From the NCBI GenBank assembly GCA_947252645.1, contig CAMXWF010000001.1, positions 62,001-126,000 on the forward strand: 64,000 bases of DNA, read 5' to 3'. Source of the DNA: an uncultured Bacteroidia bacterium. Its GTDB lineage: Bacteria; Bacteroidota; Bacteroidia; Bacteroidales; CAJPTX01. Below, piece after piece: positions 44,089-55,084 of the stretch. The number at the start of each line of letters is the position of its first letter. Position 1 is the first letter of the stretch. The translations under genes were made by a program, and so were the position numbers. Below the pieces are notes generated by a model, which saw only the letters and a list, made by a program, of their open reading frames with translations, was not told where the DNA came from and ran no database searches.

Positions 44089-45272
44089 AGGGCTAAATCT
44101 TTTAATAGTGCGGCTGCAATGCGTTCGCTGGCGTGCCCGTCGCCGTAGGGATTCGTGGCCTTGGCCATTATTTCGTAGGCGCTCCTATCGTCTAGCAGAC
44201 GAGACACTTCGTGTACTATTTTCTCGTAGCTGGTGCCGACCAGTTTCACGGTACCTGCTTCCACGGCCTCTGGCCGCTCGGTGGTATCGCGCATCACGAG
44301 CACTGGCTTCCCAAAACTGGGGGCTTCTTCCTGGATTCCCCCACTATCTGTCAGAACGATATCCGATGTGGACATCAGGTAAACAAAGGGGAGATAGTCC
44401 AACGGCTCGATAAAATATACATTGCTTGCGGCCTTATCCCCGGGCGAAAAGATGGTATCTATAGCGCTACGCACCTTCGGATTGGGGTGTGCCGGGTATA
44501 TGAAGTCAACCGCTTCGTAGCTGCTGGCGAGTGTCTTTATTGCCCTACATATGTTCAGAAAGCCTTCACCAAAATTCTCACGCCGATGGCCTGTTATCAG
44601 CACCTTGCGCCGGCTCGATGGGGTGTAGCCTGCGTCCTGGAGCTGCTTTACGAGCTGCTTGCGTAGCGTTTCGTCACTGGTTATTCGCTTTTCAACGCTG
44701 TTGAGAGCATCTATCACCGTGTTTCCGGTCACCCAGATACTTTCGGCAGCGGTGTTTTCCTGCAGGAGGTTCTCTCTGCTTCGGGGAGTAGGGGCAAAGT
44801 TGTACCTTGCAATTTTGCTAATAATGCGCCGATTCATCTCCTCGGGCCATGGGCTATAGATATTGCCTGTGCGTAGGCCAGCCTCAACGTGCCCTACGGG
44901 TATCTGGCTATAGAAGGCGGCCAGCGCTGCTGCCATGGAGGTAGTGGTGTCGCCATGTACCAGCACTACGTCGGGGCGCACCTCTTGAAAGACCCCGCGC
45001 AAGCCAAGGAGTACCCGTGAGGTGATGTCGTACAGATCCTGACCCGGGCGCATAATGGCCAAATCGTAATCGGGATGCACTTCGAATGCTTTTAGCACCG
45101 CATCGAGCATCTCACGGTGCTGGCCCGTAACCGCAACTATGGTATCGATCTTATCGCTATGCTGCTGCAACTCTAAGGCTACCGGGCACATTTTAATGGC
45201 CTCGGGCCGTGTGCCGAAAACGAGCATGAGTCGCTTTTTAGTGTTTTCGTCCACGGTTACTCCATCAAGCAC
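44085..45272 (-). CDS. wecB: UDP-N-acetylglucosamine 2-epimerase (non-hydrolysing)
   Basis: 395 residues from GTG 45272; GTG 45254 (giving MDENTKKRLMLVFGTRPE) is an equally good start and no ATG fits. Interconverts UDP-GlcNAc and UDP-ManNAc for surface glycans. LVFGTRPEAIKMCP, VLVHGDTTTSMAAALAAFY, HVEAGLRTGNIYSPWPEEMN and LTDSGGIQEEAPSFGKPVLV are diagnostic, including the catalytic Asp, Glu and His. First gene of the leftward envelope operon. Confidence 0.95.
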   Translation of the reverse strand: MLDGVTVDENTKKRLMLVFGTRPEAIKMCPVALELQQHSDKIDTIVAVTGQHREMLDAVLKAFEVHPDYDLAIMRPGQDLYDITSRVLLGLRGVFQEVRPDVVLVHGDTTTSMAAALAAFYSQIPVGHVEAGLRTGNIYSPWPEEMNRRIISKIARYNFAPTPRSRENLLQENTAAESIWVTGNTVIDALNSVEKRITSDETLRKQLVKQLQDAGYTPSSRRKVLITGHRRENFGEGFLNICRAIKTLASSYEAVDFIYPAHPNPKVRSAIDTIFSPGDKAASNVYFIEPLDYLPFVYLMSTSDIVLTDSGGIQEEAPSFGKPVLVMRDTTERPEAVEAGTVKLVGTSYEKIVHEVSRLLDDRSAYEIMAKATNPYGDGHASERIAAALLKDLAL

Positions 45273-45406
45273 TGGATAACTCTATCCGAATCGTCCACTC
45301 GGGTATGACCCATCATGAAGCGGGCGTTGCAACCCGTTCAAACATTTACCGACTCTCTGCGCAAAGGTATACCATACTTCTCGCATCCGCGGTCATAATC
45401 TTCTTC

Positions 45407-45470
45407 GTACCCTCTTCGTAGACAGTTCGGATTTCGGTGGGGAAATCCGAACTGTCTACGAAGAGGGTAC
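45407..45470. repeat. 64-bp perfect hairpin (29-bp arms)
   Basis: Arms 45407-45435 and 45442-45470 are exact reverse complements around a 6-nt GGTGGG loop. There is no T-run on either side. The interval 45273-45570 holds no gene and nothing else I recognise. Confidence 0.9.
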
Positions 45471-45781
45471 GGCACTGGTTGGGGGGCATTTCCCTCTAGA
45501 TACGCTTCTAGCTCAGGGGGCTACATGCGTAGCAGAGCGCTTTTTATAGGGGGTATGAGATGCTGTACCGCTAGTACTTGGAGCGGTGTATACACAGACG
45601 GGTGGGCGAGGAATTGATGTACTGGGCGACGTACGCCTGGGCGCATTGGCAGGCGTTGGTTAGTGTAAGTCCTAGGGCCAGGTAGGCAGCTATGGCCGAG
45701 GAGAGAATGCACCCGGTTCCATGCTTGTAGTAGGGGCTTCGCGCAACAGTATAATCGTACGTCCTGGCAGGCGTGTAGAGG

Positions 45782-47884
<2,103 letters not shown>

Positions 47885-47893
47885 CCACAATGC

Positions 47894-47925
47894 GAAAAAA
47901 AGAGGGCGGGAAACCTCCCGCCCTC
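47894..47925 (-). terminator. Intrinsic terminator of the 47963-48508 lipoprotein gene
   Basis: A perfect 10-bp stem (47902-47911 with 47916-47925), 4-nt loop. On the minus strand it is followed by a run of seven T. It sits between convergent genes, so it may also slow clp transcripts. Confidence 0.85.
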
Positions 47926-47962
47926 GCCCAGCCGCTCAGGGCTCTGCTTACACACGACCACG

Positions 47963-48508
47963 CTAGTACTTCATCACAACGCAGCCCTCTTTGTCTATGG
48001 TTACTTCCACAGCGAGTGTCTTGTCTTTTTGCGCCTTCGCCTTCTCTACAACCCTTTTTGCGCAGATTGCCCCCTTGATCTCGTTGCATGCCCGGCATGT
48101 TTCCTTCTTTTCGTCTTCAGGAGGAGGCCCAGGCTCATTTCTGCGCGGCGACGAAGTAGCACTCGCAGGGCCAATGATGAGCGTGTTGGCGAATAGGCCA
48201 TCGCCTTCGGGCGAAAACACGAAACCCGCCTCCCAAGTGTGGCCGTTCTCCGAGTCAACTACGCGTAGTGCGTTGACCGCGGCATCCAGGAGGTCATACA
48301 GCAACCGCTCTTCCCGCGTTGCGCCTTGGTATGCCTCCGCCGTGACTGTACGGTAAAGGGTAGGGCTTGCCACGGCCTGCTCAGGGGATACCGCCTTACC
48401 GCTTTCCGTGGCCTCCTCTACAGGAGGGGCTTCCTCTTGCTTGTTGCATGCGGCAAGCACAAACGATAGTATGATCGCCGCAAGTGCTATAAATACTCTC
48501 TTGTTCAT
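47963..48508 (-). CDS. Small lipoprotein of unknown function
   Basis: 181 residues. Signal peptide MNKRVFIALAAIILSFVLAA followed by the lipobox Cys (LAAC), so it is lipidated at Cys21. An acidic linker (KQEEAPPVEEATES) follows, then a compact domain with ERLLYDLLDAAVNALRVVD. A Cys pair (CRACNEIKGAIC) and a final Cys suggest disulfides. I do not recognise a family. It is the only minus-strand gene in the 46-57 kb block. Confidence 0.75.
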   Translation of the reverse strand: MNKRVFIALAAIILSFVLAACNKQEEAPPVEEATESGKAVSPEQAVASPTLYRTVTAEAYQGATREERLLYDLLDAAVNALRVVDSENGHTWEAGFVFSPEGDGLFANTLIIGPASATSSPRRNEPGPPPEDEKKETCRACNEIKGAICAKRVVEKAKAQKDKTLAVEVTIDKEGCVVMKY

Positions 48509-48619
48509 GATTCATCCTGTTTTTTATGGTGAAAAACTTGCTCTGCTCGGCCTATATAAATATACTACAATTATGCGAAATATATCCAGCCCTTTCGCAT
48601 CGCGTTGTGCGCTCTAACT

Positions 48620-48644
48620 GAGGGCGTTGCACGGCAACGCCCTC
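48620..48644. repeat. Perfect 11-bp hairpin in the 48.5-48.9 kb intergenic region
   Basis: GAGGGCGTTGC (48620-48630) pairs with GCAACGCCCTC (48634-48644) around ACG. No T-run follows on either strand. Confidence 0.6.
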
Positions 48645-48647
48645 AAG

Positions 48648-48775
48648 TGGTCAGTAGGCAGTTGTCAGTAAAAAAAGCAACTTCTGCCCACTCTCCATTG
48701 TCCACTGCCTGCTGGTCACTAACCACTGCCCACTGCCCGCTGCCTACTGGTAACTGCCGTTAGGCCACTGGCAGT
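48648..48775. repeat. Cluster of degenerate short repeats (CCACTGCC/GGCAGT type)
   Basis: Repeated, partly inverted copies of CCACTGCC, GGCAGTT and CCTACTGG. Similar short elements recur at about 52445-52475. No coding potential was seen. With the hairpin this accounts for the gap between the lipoprotein and HPt genes. Confidence 0.55.
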
Positions 48776-48865
48776 TTGCGCATTTCCACTCGTTCTACAA
48801 ACCATGCAACACCCTCTAACTACCAAGAGGCACCTACGTACCCCCTCAAACTCCAAAACATTTGC

Positions 48866-48873
48866 TACCTTGC
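48866..48873 (+). promoter_or_regulatory. Possible -7 box for the HPt-STAS pair
   Basis: TACCTTGC, close to TAnnTTTG, lies 44 nt before the HPt ATG. No clear -33 TTG. Confidence 0.4.
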
Positions 48874-48917
48874 AAAGGGTTTGGAGCGTATGTCTTATTA
48901 GGAAAACAGGTCAGGGC

Positions 48918-49268
48918 ATGTCGCGCTACACGGAGGTAGATGAGGCCACCATTCGAGGCCTGTATGGTGACGATAAGGCGCTGATCGGCGACTTGGTTCA
49001 GCTCTTCGGCCAGCAGGTGGAGGAGTACGCCGCGTGGTGCGCCGCGGCCCCGCAACCAGCCATGGACGAGCTGGCCGATAGGGCCCATAAGCTCAAGGGC
49101 AGCGTGGCCGCCCTCGGCATGCTGAAGTTGCAAGAAGAGACCCGCCAGCTAGTCCAGCAGGCCAAGGCGGGCGATCGCCCCGCCGAGTGCCGCGCACGCG
49201 CAAAAGCCCTCCTGCCCCGTCTCCGCCAGGCCCTGGCCGACCTACAGCACTACCACGATAACCAATAA
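48918..49268 (+). CDS. HPt (histidine phosphotransfer) domain protein
   Basis: 116 residues from ATG 48918 (MSRYTEVDEATIRGLYGDDK); the open frame to 48804 runs through the promoter. A single HPt four-helix bundle. The phospho-accepting histidine is His57 in ADRAHKLKGSVAALGM. It relays phosphate between a hybrid histidine kinase and a response regulator. No kinase or receiver is nearby. It is 12 bp upstream of a STAS protein, suggesting a small signalling module. Confidence 0.88.
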   Translation: MSRYTEVDEATIRGLYGDDKALIGDLVQLFGQQVEEYAAWCAAAPQPAMDELADRAHKLKGSVAALGMLKLQEETRQLVQQAKAGDRPAECRARAKALLPRLRQALADLQHYHDNQ

Positions 49269-49280
49269 CCCTTACTACAC

Positions 49281-49586
49281 ATGCTACAGTCACAAAAGGT
49301 GGGCAATGAGCTTCACGTGAGCTTTGAGCCTGGCAGCAAGCTCAATATGGGCCAGGCCAACAACGTCAAGGCCGAGTTCGCCAAGCTCGTCCAGGGCAAT
49401 GGGGGAAAGATGCTGCTCGATATGCGCAACCTCGACTATGTCGACTCGTCCGGCGTCGGGGCCCTGCTCTCGCTCCTGCGCAATTGCCGCGAGCACAAGT
49501 GGGAACTCAAGCTGGTCAACCTCCAGCCCTCCGTCAAGGACCTCTTCAGCCTCCTCCAGCTCCATACCATATTCAGCATAGGCTGA
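49281..49586 (+). CDS. STAS-domain anti-sigma-factor-antagonist-like protein
   Basis: 101 residues, a stand-alone STAS fold. The phosphorylatable serine is Ser56 in LDYVDSSGVGALLSLL, as in SpoIIAA/RsbV. In the family such proteins sequester an anti-sigma kinase or act in partner-switching relays. No RsbW-like kinase is in the window. Paired with the HPt gene upstream. Confidence 0.88.
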   Translation: MLQSQKVGNELHVSFEPGSKLNMGQANNVKAEFAKLVQGNGGKMLLDMRNLDYVDSSGVGALLSLLRNCREHKWELKLVNLQPSVKDLFSLLQLHTIFSIG

Positions 49587-49695
49587 TCGCCCCTCCGGGA
49601 ACCGCCCGGACTCCTCGCGCGCAACGCACCGGGGAGGGGCTTCTTGCGCATCGCGGCACTTCGCCCCATCGATGGTCTCTAATTGCTCATCGCCA

Positions 49696-51000
49696 ATGGA
49701 ATACAAGGACATCAAGTTCGTCTCAGCCGACCAGGCCGTCTCCTGCCTACGCTCGGGCGACCACGTGCATATCAGCAGCGTAGCCTGCGCACCGAGAATC
49801 CTCATCGATGCCATGTGCCGCTTTGCCAAGGACAACAACCTCCACGACATCCACATCCACCACATCCACACCGAGGGGGCGGCTCCCTACGCCGAGCCCG
49901 AGTATCAAGCCCACTTCAGGCTCGAATCCTTCTTCGTCGGGAAAAACGTCAGGAAAAGCACCCAGTCAGGCAAGGCGGACGTCATCCCCGTCTTCCTCTC
50001 GGAAACCCAGAAGCTCTACCGCGACAACATCCTCCCAGTCGACCTGGCCCTGATCCAAGTCACCCCGCCCGATAGGTTCGGCTATGTCTCCCTGGGCCCC
50101 TCGGTCGACACCACCCTGGCCGCCATCGAGAAAGCACGCCACGTGGTGGCCGTTGTCAACAAGAGCATCCCCTTCGCCCTCGGCGACGGCGTCATCCCCA
50201 TGTCCAACATCGACTACTTCGTGGAGGACGACACCCCCCTGGGCCCCGTGGAGTTCGGCTCTCCTAGCGACGCAGAGCGGGAGATCGGGCGGCATTGCGC
50301 CGCGCTCATCGATGATGGCGCCACCCTCCAGATGGGCATTGGCAACATCCCAAACGCCGTCCTGGCCCAGCTGGTCAACCATAAAAACCTCGGCATCCAC
50401 ACCGAGATGTTCGCCGATGGCGTGCTCGACCTCGTCGAGAAAGGCGTCATCAACGGCGTCAAAAAGGTCATGGATCCCGGCAAAATCGTCTCCACCTTCG
50501 TCATGGGCTCGCAGCGCCTCTACGACTTCCTCGACCACAACCAAATGGTCGCCCTCCGCGATGTCCGCTACACCAACGACCCCTTCGTCATAGCCCAGAA
50601 CCCAAAGGTCACCGCCATCAACTCCGCCATCGAGGTTGACCTCACAGGGCAGGTCTGCGCCGACTCCATCGGCACCACCATCTTCTCGGGCGTGGGCGGA
50701 CAAATCGACTTCGTCTACGGCGCCTCCCGCTCCAAGGGCGGTAAGCCCATCATCGCCCTACCCTCCGAAACAAGAAAAGGCGAAAGTAAAATCGTCCCCC
50801 TCCTCAAGCTCGGCGCCGGCGTGGTGACCACAAGGTCACACATCCACTGGGTCATCACGGAGTTCGGGGCCGTTAACCTCTACGGGAAAACCCTCCAGGA
50901 AAGAGCCCGACTGCTCATCTCCATCGCCCACCCCGAGCACCGCGAAATGCTCGAAAAGGCTGCCCAGGCCCGCTATGGCAGCAACGTCTATCCAGTCTAG
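49696..51000 (+). CDS. Acetyl-CoA hydrolase/4-hydroxybutyrate CoA-transferase family
   Basis: 434 residues from ATG 49696; the frame extends to 49672. Class I CoA-transferase with two similar domains. The catalytic Glu is in LGIHTEMFADGVLDLVEKG; MGIGNIPNAVLAQL and TTIFSGVGGQIDFVYGASRS bind CoA. SEVERAL family members swap CoA between acetyl-CoA and butyrate, 4-hydroxybutyrate or succinate; exact specificity is not decidable here. Together with the ADP-forming synthetase at 6.9 kb it fits acid-producing fermentation. Confidence 0.88.
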   Translation: MEYKDIKFVSADQAVSCLRSGDHVHISSVACAPRILIDAMCRFAKDNNLHDIHIHHIHTEGAAPYAEPEYQAHFRLESFFVGKNVRKSTQSGKADVIPVFLSETQKLYRDNILPVDLALIQVTPPDRFGYVSLGPSVDTTLAAIEKARHVVAVVNKSIPFALGDGVIPMSNIDYFVEDDTPLGPVEFGSPSDAEREIGRHCAALIDDGATLQMGIGNIPNAVLAQLVNHKNLGIHTEMFADGVLDLVEKGVINGVKKVMDPGKIVSTFVMGSQRLYDFLDHNQMVALRDVRYTNDPFVIAQNPKVTAINSAIEVDLTGQVCADSIGTTIFSGVGGQIDFVYGASRSKGGKPIIALPSETRKGESKIVPLLKLGAGVVTTRSHIHWVITEFGAVNLYGKTLQERARLLISIAHPEHREMLEKAAQARYGSNVYPV

Positions 51001-51066
51001 CCGCACGCATCGCCCCAAGGGCTCGCCACCGAGGGGCAAAATCATCCCCCTGTCCACAACGCCCCC

Positions 51067-52353
51067 ATGCATATCCTCCTTCTAGCCTTCTACTGGCCAC
51101 CCGCGGGGGGGCCCGGTGTCCAGCGATGGCTCAAAATGACCAAGTACCTCGTCCGCATGGGGGTCAAGGTCACCGTCTACACACCCAGGAATCCCGATTG
51201 GTTCGCTGTCGACGAGTCGCTCGTGCCCGAGGTACCCCCCGATGTTGAGGTACTCAGGCGCAAGATCTTCGAGCCCTACAGAGCCCTCAGGCGATTGGCT
51301 GGGCGCACCCCCAACCAGGGTACCCAGGCCGTGGCTTCGGGCGATAGGCCAGGCCTCCTCAAGCGCCTAGCCCTTAAGGCCCGCGCCGAGCTCTTCATCC
51401 CCGACGCCCGCTGTGGCTGGATCGCCCCCTCCACCCGCTACCTGACCCGCTGGCTCCAGGCACACCCCGTCGACGCCGTCATCTCCACCGGGCCCCCGCA
51501 CTCCATGCACCTCATCGCACGGAATCTCCACCAGCGCCTCCACATCCCCTGGGTGGCCGATTTCCGCGACCCCTGGCTCGAACTCGACTACATGCATCAC
51601 CTCCCCTTCTCCAAGCGCAGCTGGAAAAAGCACGCCCTACTCGAGAAGCAAACGGTCACCCTGCCCAACGAGGTCCTCGTGGTCAGCCCCCAGATGCAGC
51701 GGAATTACCAGAACGCCTACCACCGCCCAGTGCGCGTGGTCTACAACGGCTACGACCCCGAAGACTTCACCGGCCTGCCCCCCCTGGATTACCAGCGACC
51801 ATTCACCATCACCTACATGGGCGACATGAACGCCGATCGCGCCCCCTCCGCGCTCTGGCAGGCCGTGGCCAACCTGAAGCCTCGTCTAGCCCTCACTCCC
51901 GATAACTTCGCCATCGATATCTACGCCCACCCCCTGCCCATCGTGGCCCAGAGGATAGCCGAGGCCGGCATTGCCCCCCTCGTCCACTTCTTGCCCCCTG
52001 TTCCCCACCAGCAGCTGCCCGCCGTCGTGACCCAGGCTGCCCTCCTCCTGCTCACCATCAACCAAGTACCCAACGCCAAGGGCATCCTCACCGGAAAGCT
52101 CTTTGAATACCTCGCGGCCCAGCGCCCCATCCTCGGCATTGGCACCCGGGAAGGCGATGCCGCCCAGCTCCTCCAGCAAACCAACGCGGGCGTCATGTTT
52201 GAATACAACGACCGCGAGGGCATAGAGCGTTTCCTCCGCGATGCCTGGCAGGCTTACCAGGCCCGCCAGCTCAACGTCCACTCCTCTGCCTACCAGCGCT
52301 ACTCCCGCCAGGCCCAAGCCCAGCTCGTCAAAGCCCTCCTCGACGCCCTCTAG
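51067..52353 (+). CDS. Glycosyltransferase family 4-like (GT-B)
   Basis: 428 residues. MHILLLAFYWPPAGGPGVQR is the typical N-terminus of WbuB-like GT4 enzymes. VDAVISTGPPHSMHLIARN and VADFRDPWLEL follow in the acceptor domain. RVVYNGYDPEDF and ILTGKLFEYLAAQRPILGIG belong to the nucleotide-sugar domain. It stands alone between metabolic genes. Strongly C-rich codon use, like its neighbours from 46.4 to 57.6 kb. Confidence 0.88.
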   Translation: MHILLLAFYWPPAGGPGVQRWLKMTKYLVRMGVKVTVYTPRNPDWFAVDESLVPEVPPDVEVLRRKIFEPYRALRRLAGRTPNQGTQAVASGDRPGLLKRLALKARAELFIPDARCGWIAPSTRYLTRWLQAHPVDAVISTGPPHSMHLIARNLHQRLHIPWVADFRDPWLELDYMHHLPFSKRSWKKHALLEKQTVTLPNEVLVVSPQMQRNYQNAYHRPVRVVYNGYDPEDFTGLPPLDYQRPFTITYMGDMNADRAPSALWQAVANLKPRLALTPDNFAIDIYAHPLPIVAQRIAEAGIAPLVHFLPPVPHQQLPAVVTQAALLLLTINQVPNAKGILTGKLFEYLAAQRPILGIGTREGDAAQLLQQTNAGVMFEYNDREGIERFLRDAWQAYQARQLNVHSSAYQRYSRQAQAQLVKALLDAL

Positions 52354-52499
52354 CCCAGCCCGACACCCCAACGGCGCCCCTAAAAACAGTCGTCGCTAAT
52401 CAGCCGTCAACGGCAAGAGTCCAGCTTGCGCCCGCGATGGCAGTGCAGTAAACGGCCTACTGGTAGCGGCCTACTGTTTATCAACCGCAGGGAAAATCG

Positions 52500-52507
52500 T
52501 ACCTTGC
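52500..52507 (+). promoter_or_regulatory. -7 box for the hyd operon
   Basis: TACCTTGC, 52 nt before the hydA ATG. A TGTTTA at 52475-52480 may be a poor -33 element. The flanking 52354-52559 gap otherwise has only short GGCCTACTG repeats. Confidence 0.4.
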
Positions 52508-52559
52508 GAAGACCTGTCCACGTATAATTGAGTCCTAAGATCCAGGGAGTAGAGGCCCT

Positions 52560-54053
52560 ATGGCATACTCAAACAATGTGATGATCGTGCGCCATCAGCT
52601 CTTGGCCCGCATGGTGGAGCTGTGGCACCAGGGGAAGCTAGTCGAGGGTATCGACCGCGTCCCCATCGAGCGTATCCCCCGCCATGGTAAGCCCCGAGGG
52701 CGTTGCTGCGTCCATAAGGAGCGCGCGGTGCTCAAGTACAAGATGTTCCCCCTGCTGGGCTTCGACATGGCCGATGAGGACGACGAGCTGACCCCGCTCT
52801 CCGCCTACGCCCAGCGCGCCCTAGCCCGCCCGTTTGGGCAGGTGAAGGAGAACCTCCTGTGCGTCATCGACGAGGCCTGCTCGGCCTGCGTCCAGATCAA
52901 CTATGAGGTCAGCAACCTCTGCCGCGGCTGCGTGAGCCAAGCCTGCTACGCCGCCTGCCCCAAGGGCTGCATCAGCTTCGGCAAGGACGGCAAATCCCAA
53001 ATAGACCACGACAAGTGCATCAGCTGCGGGCGCTGCCACGCCGCCTGCCCCTACCACGCCATCGTCTACATCCCAGTACCCTGCGAGGAGTCGTGCCCCG
53101 TCAAGGCCATCAGCAAGGATGACCGCGGCATCGAGCATATCGACGAGAGCAAGTGCATCTACTGCGGCGCCTGCATCAACGCCTGCCCCTTCGGCGCCGT
53201 ATTCGAGATATCCCAGGTGTTCGACGTCCTCAACGCCATCCGCCGCGGCGAGCAAGTCATCGCCATCGTGGCCCCGGCCGTGTTGGCCCAGTTCCCCACC
53301 GACCATTTCCGGGTCTACGGTGCGCTGAAAAATATCGGCTTCCACGACATCATCGAGGTGGCCCAGGGGGCCATGGACACCGTGGCCCACGAGGGGCACG
53401 AGCTCGTGGAGAAGCTCGAGGGCGGGCAGTCCTTCATGACCACCTCCTGCTGCCCCTCCTTCTACGAGGCCATCCGGAAGCACATGCCCAAGCTCCAGGC
53501 CTACGTCTCCGACTCCCACTCCCCCATGTACTATACCGCCGAGCGCGCCCGAGCCCTCTACCCCAATGGCCGCATAGTCTTCATAGGCCCCTGCGTGGCC
53601 AAGCGCCGGGAGGCCCGCCGCGCCGACAATAACGTCAACTACGTACTGACCTTCGAGGAGCTGGCCTCTATCTTTGAGGGGCTAGCCATCAACTTCGCCG
53701 ACACGGTGCCCTTCGTGCCCGCCGTGGCCTCCGTCAGGGAGGCCCATGGCTTCGCCCAGAACGGCGGGGTCATGCACGCCGTACAATCCTATCTGCGCAC
53801 CCAGGAAATCACCAAAGACAAGGTAGACGCCATCTCCACCGAGGCCATCTCTTGCCTCGACCGCAAGGCCATCGCCAAGCTCAAGGCCTACGCCATAAGG
53901 GGCAAGGCCGATGCCCAATTCATCGAGGTCATGGCCTGCCCAGGGGGCTGCGTCAACGGCCCAAGCGCCCACAACCACATCGAGGCCGGACGAAAGCAGC
54001 TCCACGCTGAAATGGAGAAAATTGACCTCACCTATTCCAACTTTAATCAATAG
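52560..54053 (+). CDS. hydA: [FeFe] hydrogenase, catalytic subunit (group B-like)
   Basis: 497 residues. A cysteine-rich N-terminal part with several [4Fe-4S] motifs (CVSQACYAACPKGC, CISCGRCHAACP, CIYCGACINACP) feeds electrons to the H-cluster domain. The H-cluster motifs are L1 TTSCCPSFYEAI, L2 IGPCVAKRREAR and L3 EVMACPGGCVNGPSA. The SF after TSCCP (instead of GW) and GPCVAK (instead of MPCTAKK) point to group B. Catalyses H2 evolution or uptake with ferredoxin. Followed by hydE, hydG and hydF, with hydE overlapping its 3' end. Confidence 0.92.
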   Translation: MAYSNNVMIVRHQLLARMVELWHQGKLVEGIDRVPIERIPRHGKPRGRCCVHKERAVLKYKMFPLLGFDMADEDDELTPLSAYAQRALARPFGQVKENLLCVIDEACSACVQINYEVSNLCRGCVSQACYAACPKGCISFGKDGKSQIDHDKCISCGRCHAACPYHAIVYIPVPCEESCPVKAISKDDRGIEHIDESKCIYCGACINACPFGAVFEISQVFDVLNAIRRGEQVIAIVAPAVLAQFPTDHFRVYGALKNIGFHDIIEVAQGAMDTVAHEGHELVEKLEGGQSFMTTSCCPSFYEAIRKHMPKLQAYVSDSHSPMYYTAERARALYPNGRIVFIGPCVAKRREARRADNNVNYVLTFEELASIFEGLAINFADTVPFVPAVASVREAHGFAQNGGVMHAVQSYLRTQEITKDKVDAISTEAISCLDRKAIAKLKAYAIRGKADAQFIEVMACPGGCVNGPSAHNHIEAGRKQLHAEMEKIDLTYSNFNQ

Positions 54054-55074
54054 GCTCGACGACGGCCGCCCCCTTGACCTCCAGGAGTGCCGTCGCCTGC
54101 TCTCCCAGCCTGGGACTTCCATCGAGCGACAAGCCGCTGCCTGCGCCCAGGCCGTCTTCGGCCGAAATATCTACCTCCGCGGCCTCATAGAGATCAGCAA
54201 CGTCTGCCGCAACAATTGCTACTATTGTGGCCTCCGACAGGCCAACCATGGCCTCCAGCGCTACCGCCTACACCAAGAAGAGATCGTGGACACCTGTCGG
54301 CGCGGATACGCCCTGGGCTTCCGTACCTTCGTGCTACAGGGGGGCGAAGACCCCTACTGGCGCGGCGCAAGGCTGGAGGCCTTGGTCCTACTGCTACGCC
54401 ATGAGTTCCCCGATTGCGCCCTTACCCTCTCCCTGGGCGAGATGGAGTTCGCAGACTACCAGCACCTCTTCCAGGCTGGGGCCAACCGCTACCTCCTCCG
54501 CCATGAAACCATCGACCCGCACCACTATCGACTCCTCCACCCCGCCCAGATGGACCAAAACCACCGCCTACAGGCCTTGCGTAATCTAAAAGCCATAGGC
54601 TTCCAGGTCGGCACGGGCATCATGGTGGGCTCGCCCCACCAGACCCTCGAGCACCTAGCTGCCGACTTGCACTTTATAGCTCAATTCCAGCCCCACATGG
54701 TGGGCGTGGGGCCCTTCATCCCCCACCACGCCACCCCCTTCCGCGCCATGCCCCAAGGCCCCCTGGCCCTCACGCTACGCTTTATAGCGCTCTGCCGCCT
54801 AGTGTGCCCACGCGCCAACATCCCCGCCACCACCGCCGTGGCCACCCTCGACCCCCAGGGGCGCCTGCGGGCTATCCAGGCGGGCGCCAACGTGGTCATG
54901 CCCAACCTCACACCCCCCAAGCAACGAGGCCTCTATGCCCTCTACAACCACAAGGCCTCCACCGGGGCCGAAGCGGCCGAGGGTCTCAAAGCCCTAGAAG
55001 CCCAATTGCGCTCCATCCACTACACCATTTGCTGGGCCCGGGGCGATTATTCCGCCCTACAGCAAACCCTCTAA
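54022..55074 (+). CDS. hydE: [FeFe] hydrogenase H-cluster radical SAM maturase HydE
   Basis: 350 residues from TTG 54022, preceded by TGGAGA and overlapping hydA by 32 bp; the open frame reaches 53911 but that part is a shadow of hydA. The radical-SAM cluster motif is CRNNCYYC within LIEISNVCRNNCYYCGLRQ. LQGGEDPYW binds the SAM amino group, and LSLGEMEFADYQHLFQAGAN and GTGIMVGSPHQTLEHLA follow. HydE acts on the synthon made by HydG during 2Fe subcluster assembly. Confidence 0.95.
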   Translation: MTSPIPTLINRLDDGRPLDLQECRRLLSQPGTSIERQAAACAQAVFGRNIYLRGLIEISNVCRNNCYYCGLRQANHGLQRYRLHQEEIVDTCRRGYALGFRTFVLQGGEDPYWRGARLEALVLLLRHEFPDCALTLSLGEMEFADYQHLFQAGANRYLLRHETIDPHHYRLLHPAQMDQNHRLQALRNLKAIGFQVGTGIMVGSPHQTLEHLAADLHFIAQFQPHMVGVGPFIPHHATPFRAMPQGPLALTLRFIALCRLVCPRANIPATTAVATLDPQGRLRAIQAGANVVMPNLTPPKQRGLYALYNHKASTGAEAAEGLKALEAQLRSIHYTICWARGDYSALQQTL

Positions 55075-55084
55075 ACCCTATAGT

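Noticed and set aside
49966..50703. 245-codon minus-strand ORF (and similar long antisense ORFs over hydA, hydG, pnp and ppiD)
   Set aside because: Shadow of the CoA-transferase gene; long antisense frames are expected in C-rich or G-rich coding DNA.
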